From positions 3,472,001-3,536,000 of the forward strand of contig NZ_CP015378.1 in the NCBI RefSeq assembly GCF_001629705.1: a DNA stretch of 64,000 bases, read 5' to 3'. A program made the translations under genes and the position numbers. Source of the stretch: Fictibacillus phosphorivorans. Lineage in GTDB: Bacteria; Bacillota; Bacilli; Bacillales; Fictibacillaceae. This document shows positions 43,168-52,456 of this stretch, piece after piece. The notes below the pieces were generated by a model, which was not told where the DNA came from, did no database searches, and worked only from the letters and a program-made list of their open reading frames with translations. Every line of letters starts with the position of its first letter. Position 1 is the stretch's first letter.

Positions 43168-44706
43168 CTACCTTCCGCCGACACCCAAGCCGTTAATGAT
43201 TTTATCTAGCATCTCGTCAATTACTGTGATGTTTCGAGCAGATGCGTTATAAGCATGTTGAAACTGAATCATGTTTGTCATTTCTTCATCAAGGGAGACA
43301 CCACTTACAGAAAGTCGGCGTTGTTGAACGGAATCCGTCAATACAGCTGAATTGTTCGTGAGTCGAACCGCTTGCTGTGCATCAACTGCCATCTTACCAA
43401 TTGCTCCTTCATAAAAGCTTTGTAAAGATGACTTACTGCCTGGAAAATCTAGTGGCGCATTCTTCACATCACCTAATCGTAAAGCATTGCTACCGTCACC
43501 AGCAAATTGGTTAGTTGCAGCTGCAATGTTATCCAACTCCTTCATGTCATCATGAAGTTTGAGTAATTTTGCTGCACCTTTAGGATTTACCGGATCAGAC
43601 ACCCCTCCAAGGTCGAAGAAATTATAACCGGCAGGAGCACCTGCCTCAATCTCCGATAGACTCCATCCTGCAGAATGAACTTTATTAAACTCTGTCGCAA
43701 ACTGATAAGCCATTTGATCTAGGTTTGTAAGCATGTCTGGATAGATGCCTTTTACAGAACCATTGTCGTTGTAACCATAGGACTCTATCAGACCTTGTAG
43801 CTTACCTCCCGCAAATTTACTGATAGTAATTGGAATACCTCCGCCTACTACCACACTGTCCGCTAATCCGTTTCCACCTGTTCCATCATTATAATTAATC
43901 ACAAGGTGGTTAACCGTTCCATTTGTAGAATCTACTAATGTGAACTCCGTACCATCTTTGTCTTTCATTTTAATATCATAAAGTCCAGCAGCTAGTGGAT
44001 CTGGTTTGCCACCGCTTGGCTTTGTAGTAACTTCTACATTTAGTAGAGTGGATAACCGATCTACTAGACTATCTCTCTCATCGTAAAGTGTATTAGGAAG
44101 ATAGCCGTGTGGCTCTACTTCACTGATTTGTTTATTGATGCTTTGGATATCATCGAGTAAAGCATTGATCTCTTTTGTCGTGATATTAGCTTGCGACTTT
44201 AAATCACCTTGAATGGCAGTTAACGAGTTTGAAAGATAATTAAACGTTTCTGCTACTGCTAAACCACGCTGACGCACAACCGAACGTGCTCCTGAATCTT
44301 CAGGGTTAACCGATAGATCCTGTAGTGATTGCCAAAAGCGGTCTAGAGTCTTTGCTAAACCATTGTCAGAAGGTTCATTCATGATATCTTCCATCTTCTC
44401 TAGAGCTTCACTTCTCGCATCCCAATAACCGAGCTTGTTGTTTTCTCCTCGAAATTGAGTATCTAGAAATCCTTCGCGAACACGCTGTACCGATCCCGCA
44501 GCTACACCCGTTCCCATCTGTCCTGGAATCTGAGGGCGGTTCATGCTCGCTGCCGGATATGCTTCAGTCTGAACAAAGTTTACTCTTTGACGGCTATACC
44601 CAGGAGTATTCGCATTTGCTATATTGTGACCTGTCGTTTGAAGAGCGGTTTGCTGTGTAAACATTCCTCGACGGGCTGTTTCTAATCCATGAAAGGTTGA
44701 GCGCAT
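43168..44706 (-). CDS. flgK: Flagellar hook-associated protein FlgK
   Basis: 512 residues. N-terminal STFHGLETARRGMFTQQTAL and NIANANTPGYSRQRVNF are the HAP1 signature; the C-terminal Flg_bbr region (EEMTNMIQFQHAYNASARNI) is present. It forms the first junction layer on the hook. 18 bases after flgN. Confidence 0.97.
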   Translation of the reverse strand: MRSTFHGLETARRGMFTQQTALQTTGHNIANANTPGYSRQRVNFVQTEAYPAASMNRPQIPGQMGTGVAAGSVQRVREGFLDTQFRGENNKLGYWDARSEALEKMEDIMNEPSDNGLAKTLDRFWQSLQDLSVNPEDSGARSVVRQRGLAVAETFNYLSNSLTAIQGDLKSQANITTKEINALLDDIQSINKQISEVEPHGYLPNTLYDERDSLVDRLSTLLNVEVTTKPSGGKPDPLAAGLYDIKMKDKDGTEFTLVDSTNGTVNHLVINYNDGTGGNGLADSVVVGGGIPITISKFAGGKLQGLIESYGYNDNGSVKGIYPDMLTNLDQMAYQFATEFNKVHSAGWSLSEIEAGAPAGYNFFDLGGVSDPVNPKGAAKLLKLHDDMKELDNIAAATNQFAGDGSNALRLGDVKNAPLDFPGSKSSLQSFYEGAIGKMAVDAQQAVRLTNNSAVLTDSVQQRRLSVSGVSLDEEMTNMIQFQHAYNASARNITVIDEMLDKIINGLGVGGR

Positions 44707-44724
44707 TGTAATTCCTCCGTAGGT

Positions 44725-45183
44725 TTAAGCTTTTGAATCAAAAAGTGATGCCGCGTTATTGTGATAAGGATTTTTTTTCGTTTGGTTATAAGTCACATGT
44801 TCACTTTGAGGCTGCATCATACTTAGTGACATATTCACATACTGAAGCGATTGCTCAAGCAACACTTGATTAAGCTGATTTCTATCTTTTAAATCATCAT
44901 AGATATTGATTAATCGGTTTTGCAGATTCAACAATCGTTCTTTTTGGGGTTCTTCTACTTGTTCTAAAACATCACCTAACGTGACATTTACAAACTTTAC
45001 AAGTCTTTCTTTCTCGATCTGTTGAAGTCTTTTCACTTGTAGATCTTCTTCTTTTAACAAAACGTCTAATGATTTCATATCTCCTGATTTAAGCACTTCT
45101 GTTTTGCGTTCTCCGAGAGATAGAAGATCTGTGTGGGATTGAAGCAAACGTTCAAGAAGTGATGTCATTTGTACCGTTTCCAT
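44725..45183 (-). CDS. flgN: FlgN-type export chaperone
   Basis: 152 residues, helical, with FlgN family features (LLERLLQSHTDLLSLGERKT; helix-rich middle). It is a chaperone for FlgK and FlgL (YvyG in B. subtilis). The start at 45183 follows AAGGAGGATCTC; the longer frame to 45285 overlaps flgM and is rejected. Confidence 0.92.
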   Translation of the reverse strand: METVQMTSLLERLLQSHTDLLSLGERKTEVLKSGDMKSLDVLLKEEDLQVKRLQQIEKERLVKFVNVTLGDVLEQVEEPQKERLLNLQNRLINIYDDLKDRNQLNQVLLEQSLQYVNMSLSMMQPQSEHVTYNQTKKNPYHNNAASLFDSKA

Positions 45184-45193
45184 GAGATCCTCC

Positions 45194-45460
45194 TTAACCC
45201 TGCTTGTAATATTGAATAATGGAAGCTGCTGTTTTAGAAACATTGACTTGATATGTTCCGCTATCCACTTGTTGTTTAATCTCATTCACTTTATTCGTCC
45301 GGTCTTGTTCAAATTTTGAGGAAGACAAGAGTTTCTTTGCTTCTTCTGAAATTTGAATCTCATCTTTTTTGTATGCAGCCTTAACATGATTATCCTTCAT
45401 ATGGGGCACCTGTTTTGTGTATGGGTTATTTTGAATAGAGTTAAAATGATTGATTCGCAT
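45194..45460 (-). CDS. flgM: Anti-sigma-D factor FlgM
   Basis: 88 residues with the C-terminal sigma-binding helix region (IQISEEAKKLLSSSKFEQDR ... VNVSKTAASIIQYYKQG). FlgM holds sigma-D inactive until the hook is finished. First gene of the flgM-flgN-flgK-flgL unit, behind a sigma-D promoter, so it is part of a feedback loop. Confidence 0.95.
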   Translation of the reverse strand: MRINHFNSIQNNPYTKQVPHMKDNHVKAAYKKDEIQISEEAKKLLSSSKFEQDRTNKVNEIKQQVDSGTYQVNVSKTAASIIQYYKQG

Positions 45461-45499
45461 TTTTAGTCACCTCATCTAGACACTTTAATCTTATTTAAT

Positions 45500-45526
45500 T
45501 TATCGGCTATTTGATAAAAATCTTTA
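45500..45526 (-). promoter_or_regulatory. Sigma-D promoter of flgM
   Basis: Minus strand TAAA, 15 bases, GCCGATAA, an almost perfect sigma-D promoter about 40 bases before the flgM start. Confidence 0.93.
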
Positions 45527-45546
45527 AGTGATCAAAAGAAATTAGG

Positions 45547-45942
45547 TTAATTGTCATCAGTATGGTAAGAAGGTAATGCTTCTTCTTGTTTTCTTCTAAT
45601 TAAGTCCTCAAGTGAGAGCTCTGATTTGATACGAGCTTTACACTCTTCGCATAAACGACCATCGTTGATTGGCGCCTGGCAGCCATCACACGGATATGTG
45701 AAATTCGGATATCCTTTTACACGAATTCTTCCTTGGTGTATGAAATAGATGATTTTACTTTCAGCAACCTCGGTTGATTCACTTACTTCTACTATTGTTG
45801 CCTTTCGATTCTCGCTCTTTCTAAGAAATCGGTATACTTTATCATAATCCTGTTCTTCTTCTCGAAAGCACATATCACACTGTTCACGTAAATACTTCAC
45901 AAAAAGTTTGCCGCACTGCGGACAGTTCATTAAATTGTCCAT
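45547..45942 (-). CDS. yvyF: YvyF / TIGR03826 flagellar-operon protein
   Basis: 131 residues with four cysteine pairs in two zinc-ribbon-like groups (CPQCGKLF, CDMCFRE; CDGCQAP, CEECKARI) and a winged-helix-like middle (ATIVEVSESTEVAESKIIY). It matches YvyF by position between flgM and comFC. A regulator role is suspected from the domain layout. Confidence 0.9.
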   Translation of the reverse strand: MDNLMNCPQCGKLFVKYLREQCDMCFREEEQDYDKVYRFLRKSENRKATIVEVSESTEVAESKIIYFIHQGRIRVKGYPNFTYPCDGCQAPINDGRLCEECKARIKSELSLEDLIRRKQEEALPSYHTDDN

Positions 45943-46024
45943 ATCGCTTCCCGCTCCTTAAAACTTCTATCTTCTGTATATATCGGATTTGAGTGAGCGA
46001 GTTTTAACAGGTCCTTCGTTTTAT

Positions 46025-46735
46025 TTATCGTGCTAGGGTGATAGAAGAAACTTTTCGGGCACCTGCTTCAATCAGGACTTTTGCCGCATAACGTAATGTG
46101 CTACCTGTTGTGTAGACATCATCGACTAAAATAACTTTCTGACCTTTTACTTTTAGAGAGTCTATTACTTCAAACGGATTCTCTTTTTGAGATAAACGTT
46201 CTTCTCGAGTTTTCTTACTTTGTTTCTTTTCGTGTGTTTTTCTTTTCAACACGATTTCTGTATGCTTCTTCAATCCTACTGCTAACAGTTTGGCTTGATT
46301 AAATCCTCTTTCATAATGTCGCTCCTCACTTAATGGAATGGGAACAAGGATTGCATCACGGGAAATCTTTTTAAACTCCGTACTCAAGACTGGATAAAAA
46401 GCTTTAACAACTTCAGCATCTCCACGATATTTCAGCTTAGCTATGATTTCTTTCATATAGTCGTTATAGACATAAAGTGACCGATTTTGCTGTAGAATGC
46501 CGGTCCAACTCTCGTTTTCTTCCCAACGAATGCAGTCAAAGCAACAATCACCTTGTCGATATTGCTCGGGAAATACACAAAAATCACGACCGCATATTCT
46601 ACAAATCTCACCTTTTATCCATACTAACCTACCTTCACAGTCCTGGCACAATAATGGTGATGCCTCTAAGCCAATAAGTGCTTCCCATGACCAAGCTTCA
46701 GAATAAGATTCATGGCAATATAGGCAATAACTCAA
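46025..46735 (-). CDS. comFC: Competence protein ComFC, phosphoribosyltransferase type
   Basis: 236 residues. N-terminal zinc ribbon pairs (CLYCHES, CQDCEG, CRICGRDF) and a PRTase motif VILVDDVYTTGSTLRYA near the C-terminus. It is needed for efficient transformation in Bacillus and works with ComFA on incoming single-stranded DNA. It overlaps comFA by 4 bases. Confidence 0.95.
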   Translation of the reverse strand: MSYCLYCHESYSEAWSWEALIGLEASPLLCQDCEGRLVWIKGEICRICGRDFCVFPEQYRQGDCCFDCIRWEENESWTGILQQNRSLYVYNDYMKEIIAKLKYRGDAEVVKAFYPVLSTEFKKISRDAILVPIPLSEERHYERGFNQAKLLAVGLKKHTEIVLKRKTHEKKQSKKTREERLSQKENPFEVIDSLKVKGQKVILVDDVYTTGSTLRYAAKVLIEAGARKVSSITLAR

Positions 46736-48228
46736 ATCCCCGCCTCCTTATTCATGCTCTTTATATGATTGATCGCTTGAATCATACTGAGCGATTTACC
46801 GTAATGAAAAAGAAGTACCTCACCGTCATGATCATCCTTACTTCTACCTGCTCGTCCTGCTATTTGAACGAGCGCACTTTCTGTGAAAACATCGTGATCC
46901 GCACCAAACACTGCTACATCTAGATAAGGAACGGTAACTCCGCGTTCTAGTATGGTTGTTGTGACTAATAACTGAATGTCTTCATTCCTAAATTGAGACA
47001 CTTTTTCTTTTCGAAGTGGATCTTCTGCATGAACACTATCAACTGGTAAATCAATTTCCTTTTTTATAAGTTCTGTCAGCTTTTCTAAAACGGATACGGA
47101 AGAGACAAATATCATCGCTCGTCGTCCACTCTCAACTTGGGCTTTCAACCACTTTAGAAATGGAGCAGGTAGTTTCCCTCTTTCCAACCTCTTCTTCCAC
47201 TCCCCACCCCAAACCATTTTTGGAACAGGTAATGGAAATCCATGAAACCGCTTTAGAATTTTTCCGCATTGTAATGTCCCTTTTTGTGTTGCTTTTTTCA
47301 TCGTTCTAGAAGGAGTCGCAGATAAATAAAGAAGAAAGTGTTTTGGTGTAACGGCAAGAGATACCGCATGCTGAAGGGTTTTATCGTAGGAATAAGGAAA
47401 GGCGTCAACTTCATCGACAATCATGACGTTAAACGCTTGTTTAAATCGGTACAGCTGGTGTGTGGTTGAGATGACGAGCTGTGCTGGAGTCTCACGTTCT
47501 TCTGATCCACCATAATAACTCGCTACCTTCGTGTTTGGAAAAACCGCTTTTAAACGAGGAGCTAATTCAAGTACCACATCCGTACGAGGAGTCGCTATAC
47601 AAACGCGAAGTCCGAGATTCAATGCTTTTTCAATCCCTTTAAAGAGTACTTCTGTCTTACCCGCTCCACACACAGCCCAAATTAAAAGTTCACCATCACT
47701 TCCGATATTATCTGCAAACTTTTGAGATGCTAGTTGTTGACCAATCGATAATTCACCATTCCAAAACAGGTTGTTTTCATCTGGCCACCTCACTTCAGGT
47801 CCACTCCAAGAAATCAACGGAGTACACTCACTAACTCTCCCCATCATGATGCAGTTCCGACAGTACACACAGTTATCATTCTTACAGCGAAAACAAGAAA
47901 ACACCGCAAACAATCGAATCTTCTCATTTCCGCACCGGCTACATAAATAACCGTTAGAAGTTTTACTAATACCAGTAGAATATTTCACATAACCATTCTC
48001 ATAATGCTTTTGGATTTGATCTACTGTAAAGGATATCTCATCAAATAGAAGTTTCTTACCATAGAGGATTTGTTGAAGTTTCTCATCATACTGAAAAGTT
48101 GGGTTTAAAGGAGGTTGCTCTACTACTGAAAATTCACTAAAAGAGACAGCTTCCAAAGAGGAATCGTTTACAAGGGTTTCAGGGGCAATGGTTAAACGGT
48201 TGTTTAAAAAAAGGGAGACAAACCTCAT
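46732..48228 (-). CDS. comFA: Competence DNA helicase ComFA
   Basis: 498 residues of a superfamily 2 ATP-driven DNA translocase. An N-terminal four-cysteine zinc module (CSRCGN, CFRCKNDNCVYCRNC), Walker A GAGKTEVLF, the DEAD-like VDEVDAFPY, SATPSRTMK and the helicase motif VI QIAGRAGRS. It pulls single-stranded DNA into the cell during transformation. comFB, present between comFA and comFC in B. subtilis, is missing here. Confidence 0.96.
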   Translation of the reverse strand: MRFVSLFLNNRLTIAPETLVNDSSLEAVSFSEFSVVEQPPLNPTFQYDEKLQQILYGKKLLFDEISFTVDQIQKHYENGYVKYSTGISKTSNGYLCSRCGNEKIRLFAVFSCFRCKNDNCVYCRNCIMMGRVSECTPLISWSGPEVRWPDENNLFWNGELSIGQQLASQKFADNIGSDGELLIWAVCGAGKTEVLFKGIEKALNLGLRVCIATPRTDVVLELAPRLKAVFPNTKVASYYGGSEERETPAQLVISTTHQLYRFKQAFNVMIVDEVDAFPYSYDKTLQHAVSLAVTPKHFLLYLSATPSRTMKKATQKGTLQCGKILKRFHGFPLPVPKMVWGGEWKKRLERGKLPAPFLKWLKAQVESGRRAMIFVSSVSVLEKLTELIKKEIDLPVDSVHAEDPLRKEKVSQFRNEDIQLLVTTTILERGVTVPYLDVAVFGADHDVFTESALVQIAGRAGRSKDDHDGEVLLFHYGKSLSMIQAINHIKSMNKEAGI

Positions 48229-48277
48229 CGTGTTGTCTCCCCCTGTGTTAGAGATTTCATTTTCATCTCTCCAATGA

Positions 48278-49126
48278 TTATTCTTTTATCCACGTAATGC
48301 CGAGTGAACCTTCACCTAAGTGCGTGCCGATTACTGGTCCGAAGTAGCTAACCCAGACATCTGCGTTTGTAAATTTTTCACGTAGCTCATCAGCGATTTC
48401 AACCGCTTCATCTTCACGTTTGGCATGAATTACACTGATCTTCACTTTATCATTAGGCTTTACATTCTCATCCATGATGTCAAAAATACGTTTTAATGCT
48501 TTTTTCTTAGTACGTACTTTTTCAAAAGGAACGATCTTCTTATCTTCAAAGTGAAGAATCGGTTTAATCTGAAGCAGATTCCCTACAAAAAGCTGAGCTG
48601 TGTTCAAACGACCACCACGGTGAAGATGGTTTAAATCATCAACCATAAAGTAGGCTGGAATGCCGTTGTTCTTCATCTGCAACAGATGATTCATAATGTC
48701 ATAACCATTCGAGCCTTCACTTGCTAATTCTGCAGCTTTTAACACATAAAACGCTTGAGGTGAACAACTGATCTCCGAATCAAATACATGAAGCTTGATT
48801 CCTTCAACCATTTCGCCAGCAGCTATTGCACTTTGATATGTTCCACTGATTCCGCTCGATAATGTGATCATTACCGCTTCGTCATAGTTTTGAGAAAGCT
48901 CTTCTAATAGTTCTACAAGCTCACCGATTGCAGGCTGCGAAGTTTTCGGAAGGGCTCCTTCTTTACCAACCATGTCGTAAAAATCGTCTGCTTTTATTTC
49001 AGCTTCTTCTTTGTATGTTTCTTTATCAAAAACCACGTTGAGCGAAATCATTACAATATTTTTTTCGTTGCGGATATGTTCAGGTATGTAGGAAGTACTG
49101 TCTGTAATGACGGCTACCTTGCTCAT
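48278..49126 (-). CDS. degV: DegV family fatty-acid-binding protein
   Basis: 282 residues, two-domain DegV fold, starting KVAVITDSTSYIP; TLSSGISGTYQSA and VDDLNHLHRGGRL are conserved. DegV/FakB proteins hold a fatty acid for phosphorylation by FakA; the specific lipid is unknown. Named yviA in B. subtilis, same position next to comFA and degU. Confidence 0.94.
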   Translation of the reverse strand: MSKVAVITDSTSYIPEHIRNEKNIVMISLNVVFDKETYKEEAEIKADDFYDMVGKEGALPKTSQPAIGELVELLEELSQNYDEAVMITLSSGISGTYQSAIAAGEMVEGIKLHVFDSEISCSPQAFYVLKAAELASEGSNGYDIMNHLLQMKNNGIPAYFMVDDLNHLHRGGRLNTAQLFVGNLLQIKPILHFEDKKIVPFEKVRTKKKALKRIFDIMDENVKPNDKVKISVIHAKREDEAVEIADELREKFTNADVWVSYFGPVIGTHLGEGSLGITWIKE

Positions 49127-49599
49127 AATTTTAGTCCTCTCTTATGCCAAAAATCTTGTTTTTTTTCTCCTCTAACAGTGTACACCATCAGAAAAAGTAA
49201 TTCACTAAATTCAAATTTACTTACACTTAGTATTCTCTTTTTTCTTCAACTATCCTTTATGTGCCTTTAACCTGTTTTCGGCATAACGAGAAAGCACCGT
49301 ACAGTATGGAGTGATTCTGCATAGGTCATTTGCTTAATTTAGGCTTGTGAGGCACAAGTTTCTAGAGATTTTCAGTTATTTTTTGGGTATTAACATCAGT
49401 TAACACCCCTTCAAAATCAAATTTATTACATACTTTCTTACCAAGTGAAATCACCTCCAAACCGTTTTCCACACCTGTGTTCATTATTAAGCACACGAAT
49501 TATTAATCTTTTTAAAAGTTTTTTTCGAATGAAGAAGGAATTTGTCGGATATGGAAGAAATTAGAATGTGAGACATGTTTTAAAGGAGGGCTAGGACCA
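49127..49599. other. 473-base intergenic region upstream of degV
   Basis: Between divergent degV and the sensor-kinase gene. Apart from a possible short minus-strand ORF (49362-49454) with a perfect-looking ribosome-binding site, I see no repeat array, terminator or clear promoter. Confidence 0.5.
49362..49454 (-). CDS. Possible 30-residue ORF with strong ribosome-binding site
   Basis: GTG-started frame MISLGKKVCNKFDFEGVLTD... of 30 codons. GGAGGTGAT, an almost perfect anti-SD match, overlaps its GTG start; it sits better for a TTG 7 bases later (a 14-codon frame). Coding character of the 30-codon frame is plausible, but no homologue is recognised. It could also be a chance sequence. Confidence 0.25.
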   Translation of the reverse strand: MISLGKKVCNKFDFEGVLTDVNTQKITENL

Positions 49600-51393
49600 T
49601 TGGATCATAATCTATATATCGTAATACTCTCTCTATTCGTTTGCTTTCTGTTTGCCTTAATCTCACTCGATTGGGTTAATCGCCGTACAGAAGAGCAAAA
49701 ATCGCAGCAACAATTCTTATTAATAGGTTCTGTTACAATGGGTATCGCAGTTTGGGCAACTCACTACATGGGAATGTTATCAATCCAAAGTCCTGTTCGT
49801 GTAAACTATAATTTTTTAATCGTTACCGCAGCACTTGCTGCAGGTATTTTCTTCTCATATGTATCGTTCTTACATTTCACCTCTCAAAGACCGCAGAATA
49901 AATTCTTTGTACCTGTTAGTTTATTTAGCATCGGCTTAGTGTCTGTTCATGTGATTGGATTGTTGTCCATGCACATTCATATGCCGATGGAACCTAATCT
50001 CATATTTATCATTCTTTCCATTTCTTCCGCTTATGGTTTTTCCTTACTTGGTTTTTATCTTCTCACTTTAAGAAATTTTTCAGCAAGAGTTGTTTTGTCT
50101 AGTCTTTCATTCACACTAGGCGTTAGTCTTATGCACTATATCGGTGAGATGGGATTAATGGCTGGAACGCCTACTTTCGATTGGCATAGCAGTTTTCCGA
50201 TCAACAACATCAATATGACAGCTACTTTACTTGTATTTGGTGCGACAACCGTCGTATTGATTCTATACATTTTAGAACAGCGAAACCAAAAGAGACTCGT
50301 AGAGCATCAATTTCAACTGCTTGAATCCGAGCATCGATATAACTCGCTTTTTGAATTGAATCCTGAAGGCGTTTTTGTAATCGGACCAGATTTAAATTTT
50401 ATAAAAGTAAATTCTTCACTTGTACAGATCACTGGATATTCTTTAGAAGAATTGCACGCTATGCCATATACCCACCTTTTAAAAGAGAATGAAATCTCAA
50501 ATTCACTGGATTACTTAAATAGAGTGATTGAAGGCGAGACGATCAAACATCCACTTACGATTATCCACAAAGAAGGACACGAAATAGAGCTTGATATTAC
50601 GAGCATCCCTTATTCAATAAGAAGTGATATGACCGCTGTGATCGGAATCGCAAAAGACATGACAGCAATCAATGAGGCACAAAACTTTAAACAGAGAGCA
50701 AACACACTCGCTTATGTCGGAGAACTTGCGGCAGGTCTTGCGCATGAGATACGAAACCCCCTTACTTCTATAAAAGGATTCGCGCAATTGTTTCAATCTC
50801 AAAACACGACAGAAGAAACGCATCATTTCTTAGGCATCATGCTACGAGAAACAGATCGGATCAACTTTATCATCAGCCAGCTTATGATACTGGCTCGACC
50901 ACATATGATTTTAAAAAGTGACCACGACTTAAACGAAGTCATCAAACGCTCACTTAAATTTATAGAAGAAGAAACAGACTTTGAGACCATCTCGCTACAC
51001 CTAGACTTGCCAGAACAACCCGTTCTTTTAAAATGCGAAGAAAATCTAATAGCACAACTCATTTTAAATATCGTAAAAAATGCGTTAGAAGCGACACCTT
51101 CATGGGGAAACATCTCCCTTCAGCTTAAACAAACGCAAGAAAACATCACAATCGCCATTCAAGATGATGGACCCGGCATCCCCGAGCACCTTCTATCAAA
51201 GCTCGGACAGCCGTTCTATACAACAAAAGAAGGCAACCCTGGACTCGGCCTCTTAATCTGCTACCAAATCGTCCAGAACCATGGAGGAAAGATGAGGATC
51301 GAATCAAAAGAAGGCTACGGAACAAAAGTCTCACTAGAATTCCCAATAACTGTTCCATCAGAAGAAAAGGTCCTCGAAATGAGCTTGAGTTGA
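49600..51393 (+). CDS. MHYT-PAS sensor histidine kinase
   Basis: 597 residues. Seven-helix MHYT membrane sensor (about 1-225) with the repeating motifs THYMGM, SVHVIGLLSMH and LMHYIGEMGLMA, which bind copper in the modelled family; PAS domain (about 245-350, SLFELNPEGVFVIGPDLNFI); HisKA (ELAAGLAHEIRNPLTSIKGF, phospho-acceptor His); HATPase_c (NLIAQLILNIVKNALEA, DDGPGIPE, GLGLLICYQIVQNHGG). The catalytic core is of the KinA/KinE type, so it may feed a phosphorelay. The start is TTG after AAAGGAGGG. No response regulator is adjacent on this strand; DegU has its own kinase. Confidence 0.9.
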   Translation: MDHNLYIVILSLFVCFLFALISLDWVNRRTEEQKSQQQFLLIGSVTMGIAVWATHYMGMLSIQSPVRVNYNFLIVTAALAAGIFFSYVSFLHFTSQRPQNKFFVPVSLFSIGLVSVHVIGLLSMHIHMPMEPNLIFIILSISSAYGFSLLGFYLLTLRNFSARVVLSSLSFTLGVSLMHYIGEMGLMAGTPTFDWHSSFPINNINMTATLLVFGATTVVLILYILEQRNQKRLVEHQFQLLESEHRYNSLFELNPEGVFVIGPDLNFIKVNSSLVQITGYSLEELHAMPYTHLLKENEISNSLDYLNRVIEGETIKHPLTIIHKEGHEIELDITSIPYSIRSDMTAVIGIAKDMTAINEAQNFKQRANTLAYVGELAAGLAHEIRNPLTSIKGFAQLFQSQNTTEETHHFLGIMLRETDRINFIISQLMILARPHMILKSDHDLNEVIKRSLKFIEEETDFETISLHLDLPEQPVLLKCEENLIAQLILNIVKNALEATPSWGNISLQLKQTQENITIAIQDDGPGIPEHLLSKLGQPFYTTKEGNPGLGLLICYQIVQNHGGKMRIESKEGYGTKVSLEFPITVPSEEKVLEMSLS

Positions 51394-51456
51394 TTTGGTT
51401 TTTCTTTAACTCGAAGTAAATAAACGAGAAGGATTTTATTTTAATTCCTCTCTGAA

Positions 51457-51588
51457 AGTTGATTGGAGTGTAAGGTGCGAGACTCCTGCGGGACAGGTGG
51501 GCAGGTGAGACACTTAAAAGTGAAACGTACGAATGTGGCTCACCGCCTGCCCCGCGGAAAGCGAAGCAACCTGGAGCGGAAATCAACT
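51457..51588. repeat. Dispersed Bacillaceae-type intergenic repeat, copy 2
   Basis: Same element as 2056-2187, bounded AGTTGAT...ATCAACT, with TGCGAGACTCCTGCGGGAC and GGCTCACCGCCTGCCCCGCG. Placed downstream of the sensor kinase, between converging genes. Confidence 0.85.
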
Positions 51589-51670
51589 ACTTTCAAACAA
51601 ACTTGAAAACCACCCACAATGATTCAAATATATATCCCCGCATCAACCCACACGCAACAAAAAGACAAAA

Positions 51671-51701
51671 CAAAAAGACCTTCACAATCGAAGGTCTTTT
51701 C
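51671..51701 (-). terminator. degU terminator
   Basis: AAAAGACCTTC / GAAGGTCTTTT stem with T-run on the minus strand. Confidence 0.9.
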
Positions 51702-51712
51702 TCCTAAATAAA

Positions 51713-52444
51713 TCAACGTACCTTAACCCAACCATTCTTGATCGCCTCAACAACAGCCTGCGTACGGTCATTCACGTTCATCTTCTGAAGAATATTACTC
51801 ACATGGTTCTTAACCGTCTTCTCACTAATATAAAGCTCTTCCCCAATCGTACGGTTGCTGCGTCCATCCGCCAACAACTGAAGAACCTCACACTCACGAC
51901 GCGTTAAGATATGAAGTGGCTTACGGTACTCCACTTCAACAAAACCAGCTTTGTTTTGCTGTGTTTTATTCGATGTCGATAAACGACGGAATTCGTTCAA
52001 AAGATTATACGTAATCTTCGGATGAAGATAAGCACCACCTTCGGCAACAACACGAACCGCTTCAATCAATGAATCAGCATCCATCTCTTTTAGGAGGTAA
52101 CCAGATGCACCTGTTTGAACCGCATGTGATACATACGTCTCATCATCGTGGATCGAAAGAATAATCACCTTCGTATCAGGAGACTTCTCAACTAAACGGC
52201 GAGTTGCTTCAACTCCGTTGATGTTTGGCATATTGATGTCCATCAATACCACATCTGGATTATGATCACGGACGATATTTTCCGCTTCAGAGCCATCATC
52301 ACCTTCAGCAACAACAGAGAATTGATCTTCCATATCTAGAATGCGTTTTACTCCTTCGCGGAACAAACGGTGGTCATCGATAATCGCTATTCTTGTTTTC
52401 TCTGGTGCTGAGGCGTTATTTTCGTACACATTGACATGATTCAT
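51713..52444 (-). CDS. degU: Response regulator DegU
   Basis: 243 residues. Receiver domain with [11 protein letters not shown] and the phospho-acceptor Asp in [10 protein letters not shown] (about residue 69), and LuxR-type HTH ([20 protein letters not shown], about 178-235). It controls exoenzymes, motility and competence in Bacillus. AGGAGGG precedes the ATG; 12 bases after degS. Confidence 0.97.
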   Translation of the reverse strand: MNHVNVYENNASAPEKTRIAIIDDHRLFREGVKRILDMEDQFSVVAEGDDGSEAENIVRDHNPDVVLMDINMPNINGVEATRRLVEKSPDTKVIILSIHDDETYVSHAVQTGASGYLLKEMDADSLIEAVRVVAEGGAYLHPKITYNLLNEFRRLSTSNKTQQNKAGFVEVEYRKPLHILTRRECEVLQLLADGRSNRTIGEELYISEKTVKNHVSNILQKMNVNDRTQAVVEAIKNGWVKVR

Positions 52445-52456
52445 GTGTGAACCCTC

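Noticed and set aside
51146..51586. 146-residue minus-strand ORF across the kinase end and repeat copy 2
   Set aside because: It reads through the hairpin repeat; the same repeat also produces ORFs at copies 1 and 3 (shared CFAFRGAGGEPHSYVS-like text), so it is repeat sequence, not a gene family.
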